This document shows positions 59,949-64,000 of a stretch of DNA of 64,000 nucleotides, piece by piece; positions within the stretch are counted from its first letter, which is position 1; the number at the start of each line of letters is the position of its first letter. The notes below the pieces were generated by a model. That model was not told the DNA's origin. It made no database searches and saw only the letters and a program-made list of their open reading frames with translations. The DNA is from Paraburkholderia franconis (GTDB taxonomy: Bacteria > Pseudomonadota > Gammaproteobacteria > Burkholderiales > Burkholderiaceae), in assembly GCF_009362735.1 (NCBI RefSeq), contig NZ_WHNP01000005.1:124001-188000 (forward strand). Direction: 5' to 3'. The position numbers and the translations under genes were made by a program.

Positions 59949-60698
59949 TCACGACGCAGACGAGGACGCAGACGCCTTCAACAACACGGGCTCGCTTCGA
60001 TACACATCCGGGAACATCTGCTTCAACTGGTCGATCTTCGGCAGATCGTTGATCGCGATGTACGGATAGTCCGGATGCCGTACGAGGAAATTCTGGTGAT
60101 ACGCCTCGGCGGGATAGAAGCCCTTGAATTCCTCGACTCGCGTGACGATCGGCGCGGAGAACACCTTTGCGCTGTTCAGCTGCGCGATGTAGGCCTGCGC
60201 GATCGTGCGCTGCTGCGCGTTCTGCGGAAACACGGCCGACCGGTACTGCGTGCCGTGATCGGGGCCCTGGTAGTTCAGCTCGGTCGGATTGTGGACGACC
60301 GAAAAGAAGATCTGCAGCAGGCGGCCATAGCTGATCTGCGTCGGGTCGTACGTGATGCTCACCGATTCCGCGTGCCCCGTGTCGCCGCCGCTGACGGTCT
60401 CGTACTGCGCGGTGCCCGCCGCGCCGCCCGAATAGCCCGACGCGACCTGCTTCACGCCTTTCACGTGCTCGTACACGCCCTGAACGCCCCAGAAGCAGCC
60501 GCCCGCGAACACGGCTGTCTCCGTGTGCGTGCTTGCGGCTTTTTCGTCCTGCGCGGGCGGCGGAATCCTGACTGCCTGTTCCGCCGATGCGACGTGCTGC
60601 CAGGCGACCGCGCTCGCGCCGAGTGCGATCAGCGCGATCACTCGGCCCGTCGATGTACGGGTCCAACCGAATGCACGGGTGATGAATGTCATGTTCAT
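59949..60698 (-). CDS. msrA: exported peptide methionine sulfoxide reductase MsrA
   Basis: A 249-residue MsrA reducing the S-epimer of methionine sulfoxide. The catalytic motif is AVFAGGCFWGVQGVYEHVKG with Cys68, followed by YSGGAAGTAQYETVSGGDTGHAE. An N-terminal hydrophobic segment (ALIALGASAVAWQHVASA) indicates export to the periplasm, unlike the usual cytoplasmic MsrA. First of three minus-strand genes with a thiol transporter and MsrB. Confidence 0.92.
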   Translation of the reverse strand: MNMTFITRAFGWTRTSTGRVIALIALGASAVAWQHVASAEQAVRIPPPAQDEKAASTHTETAVFAGGCFWGVQGVYEHVKGVKQVASGYSGGAAGTAQYETVSGGDTGHAESVSITYDPTQISYGRLLQIFFSVVHNPTELNYQGPDHGTQYRSAVFPQNAQQRTIAQAYIAQLNSAKVFSAPIVTRVEEFKGFYPAEAYHQNFLVRHPDYPYIAINDLPKIDQLKQMFPDVYRSEPVLLKASASSSAS

Positions 60699-60755
60699 AG
60701 TGAGAGGTCCTCGAATACGCGTTGCAGACGATTTGTCCATCGATACGCCGTGTGA

Positions 60756-62621
60756 TCAGCCGAACGTGAACGCATAGGCTTCGACTCCCGGATCGAGAAA
60801 CTCGATCGCGAACGTATGGTCGGCCACGTCGCCCGGTTGACGCACGAGCTGATACAGCCGCTGTTCGGTGACGACGCCCGTGCCGTCGGCCTTCACGTCG
60901 GTGCCGCGCGCGTCGCCGGGAGCGGCGCCGTCGATCGTCACGCGAAAGCGCACCGGCTTGCCGTCCGCAGTCGGGCCGAGCACCAGATGCAGGTCACGCG
61001 CATGAAAGCGATAGACGATGCGTCCGTTGGGCGCGGCGAGCGTCGCGTGCTCGGCGCCCACTTTCCATGTGCCCGCGAGCCCCCAGTCGTTCACGCCGAG
61101 GTTCGACGGCGCGGCGTACGCATGCGCGCGGTTTGCGGCCGCGCCGCCCGGCGACGCGAAGTTCTCGGCGCGTTCATAGCCGATGTACGTTTCCGGCGAC
61201 TGCATGTCGTTGCCGTCGGCGGCCGCCTCGACGCCATTGGCACGCTGCGAGAGCCCCGTCGTCATTTTCAGCGCTTGCGGATGGCCCGCTTCCGCGAGCA
61301 ATTGCTGGATCACCTTCTCCGACTGGTCGTATTCGCCTTCGCCGAAATGATGATGGCGAATGCGCCCCTGCGCATCGACGAAATAGTGCGCCGGCCAGTA
61401 CTGGTTGCCGAACGCGCGCCAGATCGCATAGTTGTTGTCGATGGCGATCGGGTAATCGACGCCGAGATCGTGCGACGCCTTCTTCACGTTGTCGATATTG
61501 CGCTCGAACGCGAACTCCGGCGCGTGCACGCCGATCACGACGAGCCCCATATCGCGGTACTTCTGCGACCACGCCTTCACATACGGCAGCGTGCGCAGGC
61601 AGTTGATGCATGAATACGTCCAGAAGTCGATCAGCACGACCTTGCCGCGCAACTGTTCAGTTGTGAGCGGCGGCGAGTTCAGCCATTGCACGGCGCCCGT
61701 CAGCGGCGGCAGCGTGCCTTCGACGGGCAGCGGCGCCGCCGGCATGGACGCGCGCATCAGCGCGCCCGTCGCGGCTTCGTTGGATTCGCCCGGCTTTGCG
61801 TTCGAAGCGTCGGCGGGTTGCCGCGCGTTCGTCCCACTCGTGGCGTTCGTGCCGCTCGTGGCATTCGCGGATTTCATCGCGTCGCCGGTGCCTTTCGGAG
61901 GCGAGAGCGTGTCGACGAGGCGCTGTTCGAGCCCGCCCGTCGCCACCGTCGACACGCGGGCGAGCACGCCTGTATCGAAGCCGAGCGCGATCGCGGCGAC
62001 GCCCGCCAGCATCGCTGCGCCGATGCCGCGCCGCACCCATTCGCCCGCGCCGAGCGAACGTTTCATCGCCGTGAAGACGCGTCCGCCGATCAGCAATGCG
62101 ATGGCGAGCGACGTGGCCGCGCCTGCCGCATACGCGAGCAGCAGCAGCGTGGTGCCGACGCTCGCGCCGCGCAACGCTGCGCCCGTCAGCACGAGACCGA
62201 GGATGGGACCGGCGCACGGCGCCCACAGCAGACCCGTCGCGATGCCGAGCAGAAACGACGAACCGATGCGCTGCTTTTGCCCATCGGCCTGGGCGAGTGC
62301 GGAGAGCCGGTTGCCCGCGCTGACGAGCGGGTGCATCAGACGGTCGGCGAGACGCGGCATCAGCAGCGTCAAGCCGAACACGCCGAGCAGCACGATTGCG
62401 GCCCAGCGGCCGTACTGGTTCGCTTGCGTGACCCAGCCGCCGCCGATCGCCGCGAGCGTTGCGACGAGCGCAAACGTGAGCGCCATGCCGCCGAGCAACG
62501 GCAGGCCGCTGCGCGCGAACGGCTGGTCGGCGCGCGCGAACACGAAGGGCAGCACGGGCAGGATGCACGGACTCAGGATCGTGAGCGCGCCGCCGAGGTA
62601 AGCAAGAACGATGAGTAGCAT
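60756..62621 (-). CDS. DipZ-type thiol transporter (DsbD/CcdA membrane domain with thioredoxin domain)
   Basis: A 621-residue fusion. The N-terminal 220 residues form a CcdA/DsbD-type membrane domain with six TM helices and cysteine motifs SPCILPVLPFVFA and APCAGPILGLVL. A Pro/Ala/Ser-rich linker leads to a periplasmic thioredoxin domain with WTYSCINCLRTLPYV, then a C-terminal beta domain typical of DipZ. It carries electrons from cytoplasmic thioredoxin outward, here most likely to recycle the exported MsrA and MsrB on either side. Confidence 0.9.
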   Translation of the reverse strand: MLLIVLAYLGGALTILSPCILPVLPFVFARADQPFARSGLPLLGGMALTFALVATLAAIGGGWVTQANQYGRWAAIVLLGVFGLTLLMPRLADRLMHPLVSAGNRLSALAQADGQKQRIGSSFLLGIATGLLWAPCAGPILGLVLTGAALRGASVGTTLLLLAYAAGAATSLAIALLIGGRVFTAMKRSLGAGEWVRRGIGAAMLAGVAAIALGFDTGVLARVSTVATGGLEQRLVDTLSPPKGTGDAMKSANATSGTNATSGTNARQPADASNAKPGESNEAATGALMRASMPAAPLPVEGTLPPLTGAVQWLNSPPLTTEQLRGKVVLIDFWTYSCINCLRTLPYVKAWSQKYRDMGLVVIGVHAPEFAFERNIDNVKKASHDLGVDYPIAIDNNYAIWRAFGNQYWPAHYFVDAQGRIRHHHFGEGEYDQSEKVIQQLLAEAGHPQALKMTTGLSQRANGVEAAADGNDMQSPETYIGYERAENFASPGGAAANRAHAYAAPSNLGVNDWGLAGTWKVGAEHATLAAPNGRIVYRFHARDLHLVLGPTADGKPVRFRVTIDGAAPGDARGTDVKADGTGVVTEQRLYQLVRQPGDVADHTFAIEFLDPGVEAYAFTFG

Positions 62622-62694
62622 GATGATTGGCCGATGGAGCGTGCGAAATGAGGGCGTCGAATAAGCGCGTCGAACAGGGCGTCGAAAAAGGGCG

Positions 62695-63219
62695 TCAGGC
62701 GGCTTGCGGCGTGAAGGTCATCGCGAGGCCGTTCATGCAGTAGCGCAGCCCCGTGGGCTTGGGACCGTCGTCGAACACATGCCCCAGATGCCCGCCGCAG
62801 CGGCGGCAGTGCACTTCCGTGCGCACCATGCCGAACGAACCGTCCTCCCGTGTCGCGACGGCGTGATCGAGCGGTGCCCAGAAGCTCGGCCAGCCCGTGT
62901 GGCTGTCGAACTTCGTGCGCGACGAAAAGAGATCGAGCTTGCAGCCGGCGCACGCGAATACGCCGCTGCGATGCTCGTCGTTCAACGGGCTGCTGAACGG
63001 GCGCTCGGTGCCTTCCTCGCGCAGCACGTGATACTGGGCCGGCGTGAGCATCTGCCGCCATTGCGTGTCGGTATGCGTGACTTCGAAGCGCCCGGACGCG
63101 CCGTTTGCCGCGTCGCCGACGCGTGCCGTGTCCGCTGCGAATGCGCGCCACTGCGTGAGCGCGGCCAGCGCGGCGAGCGCGCTGCCGCCCGATAACAGGA
63201 ACTGCCTGCGGCTTTTCAT
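62695..63219 (-). CDS. msrB: Tat-exported peptide methionine sulfoxide reductase MsrB
   Basis: A 174-residue MsrB reducing the R-epimer of methionine sulfoxide. The Tat signal is SRRQFLLSGGSALAALAALT. Zinc cysteines lie in CAGC and CRRC, the substrate region is FDSHTGWPSFW, and the catalytic Cys is in RYCMNGLAM. Together with MsrA and the DipZ protein it forms a complete periplasmic repair set. Confidence 0.93.
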   Translation of the reverse strand: MKSRRQFLLSGGSALAALAALTQWRAFAADTARVGDAANGASGRFEVTHTDTQWRQMLTPAQYHVLREEGTERPFSSPLNDEHRSGVFACAGCKLDLFSSRTKFDSHTGWPSFWAPLDHAVATREDGSFGMVRTEVHCRRCGGHLGHVFDDGPKPTGLRYCMNGLAMTFTPQAA

Positions 63220-63404
63220 CGTGTGCTCCTTCGTGCAACTCGATTGACGTGGCCGTAGCGTAAGTCCGCCGTGGTATCGGGGTCCTCACGGAAACTTAAA
63301 TTAATTGTGATAACTCGGCGCGCGAAAATTCTGCACAATATCTACAGCTGTAAACGTTGCAATGCGGCGTTTAATCCGGCTTTTCCTCCAATTCAAGCAA
63401 GCCG

Positions 63405-64000
63405 ATGGACCATCCGAAGCGCGTACTGATCGTCGAAGACGATGTCGATATAGCGAATGTGCTGAGCCTGCATCTGCGGGACGAGCGCTATGAAGTCGTC
63501 CATAGCGCCGACGGCAACGAAGGCCTGCGGCTGCTGGAGCAGGGCAACTGGGATGCGCTGATCCTCGACCTGATGCTGCCGGGCGTCGACGGTCTGGAGA
63601 TTTGCCGGCGCGCCCGCGCGATGGCCCGCTACACGCCCATCATCATCACGAGCGCGCGTTCGAGCGAGGTGCACCGGATACTCGGCCTCGAACTGGGCGC
63701 CGACGACTACCTCGCGAAGCCGTTCTCCGTGCTCGAACTGGTCGCGCGCGTGAAGGCGTTGCTGCGGCGCGCCGATGCAATGGCGAAGGACGCGCGGATG
63801 GAGTCGGGCAGCCTCAATCTCGCGGGCCTGTTCGTCGATCCCCTTACACGCGAGGCGAGCGTCGATGGCAAGCGGATCGAGCTGACGCCGCGCGAATTCG
63901 ACCTGCTGTACTTTTTCGCGAGCCGTCCCGGCAAGGTGTTCTCGCGCATGGACCTGCTCAATGCCGTGTGGGGCTATCAGCACGAAGGCTACGAGCACAC
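63405..64000 (+). CDS. OmpR-family response regulator, 5' part
   Basis: The frame starts at ATG 63405 and runs off the window after 198 residues. The receiver domain has the acidic pocket VEDDVD, phospho-Asp in LILDLMLPGVDG, and Lys in DDYLAKPFSVLE. A winged-helix output domain begins near residue 140 (IELTPREFDLLYFFASRPGK; FSRMDLLNAVWGYQHEGYEH). It is divergent from the Msr genes over 185 bp of AT-rich DNA. It may control them, for example in response to oxidative stress; the partner kinase should lie just beyond the window. Confidence 0.92.
   Translation, partial: MDHPKRVLIVEDDVDIANVLSLHLRDERYEVVHSADGNEGLRLLEQGNWDALILDLMLPGVDGLEICRRARAMARYTPIIITSARSSEVHRILGLELGADDYLAKPFSVLELVARVKALLRRADAMAKDARMESGSLNLAGLFVDPLTREASVDGKRIELTPREFDLLYFFASRPGKVFSRMDLLNAVWGYQHEGYEH

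Overview
The window looks like a chromosomal segment of a plant-associated Burkholderiaceae bacterium, most like Paraburkholderia or Caballeronia. The evidence is the high GC content, a Burkholderia-type trimeric porin, many sugar-acid catabolic genes, a true ACC deaminase with its Lrp-type regulator, and an almost complete type III secretion system (T3SS). No tRNA, rRNA, CRISPR array or transposase was recognised.

Region by region. 1-892: the 3' end of a CorA/ZntB-type metal transporter and an EthD-family protein. 1027-6227: a sugar-acid operon (IlvD/Edd dehydratase of the L-arabinonate type, RraA-like aldolase, MFS permease, LacI regulator) preceded by two matching LacI-type operators. 6514-7887: two unrecognised membrane proteins. 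7913-9764: a nitric-oxide response unit of hemerythrin plus NnrS, with three GT-N7-AC (NorR-type) sites and a sigma-54-like promoter. 9799-14369: an MCP, a divergent LysR/SDR pair, a DUF488 protein and an ABM monooxygenase.

14703-36627: a T3SS island. A Gly-rich harpin-like gene and a ribbon-helix-helix gene face away from sctC. The structural genes run C-D-(F?)-I-J-K-L-Q-R-S-T-U-V-N-O, mostly with overlapping stops and starts. Opposite-strand cargo candidates follow: a DUF1521 (NopE-like, self-cleaving) protein and an 804-residue protein with a C-terminal Cys/His/Asp triad. A kgtP-like permease and a frameshifted 690-residue effector or translocator-like gene come next. The most striking point is that SctU stops just before its NPTH autoprotease domain. 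SctP, SctW and recognisable translocator genes are also missing here, so the machinery for switching substrate specificity appears to be absent from this locus.

36814-42129: a uronate/sugar-acid cluster (DapA-family lyase, second IlvD/Edd dehydratase, porin, and uronate dehydrogenase on the opposite strand). The same GTTGT-N3-ACAAC operator lies before both transcription units. The two IlvD/Edd genes form direct repeats on either side of the T3SS island.

42403-64000: a DUF4410 lipoprotein, acdS/acdR, a PAS hybrid histidine kinase, UdgX, small hydrophilic proteins, an EEP nuclease/phosphatase with a PLD-VTT fusion, a Rieske-FAD oxidoreductase, an acyl-CoA dehydrogenase-like protein, and a divergent TetR/metallo-beta-lactamase pair. 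After these come RidA, a Tat-exported aldo/keto reductase and an exported methionine sulfoxide repair set (MsrA, DipZ-type thiol transporter, Tat-exported MsrB). The window ends inside an OmpR-type response regulator.
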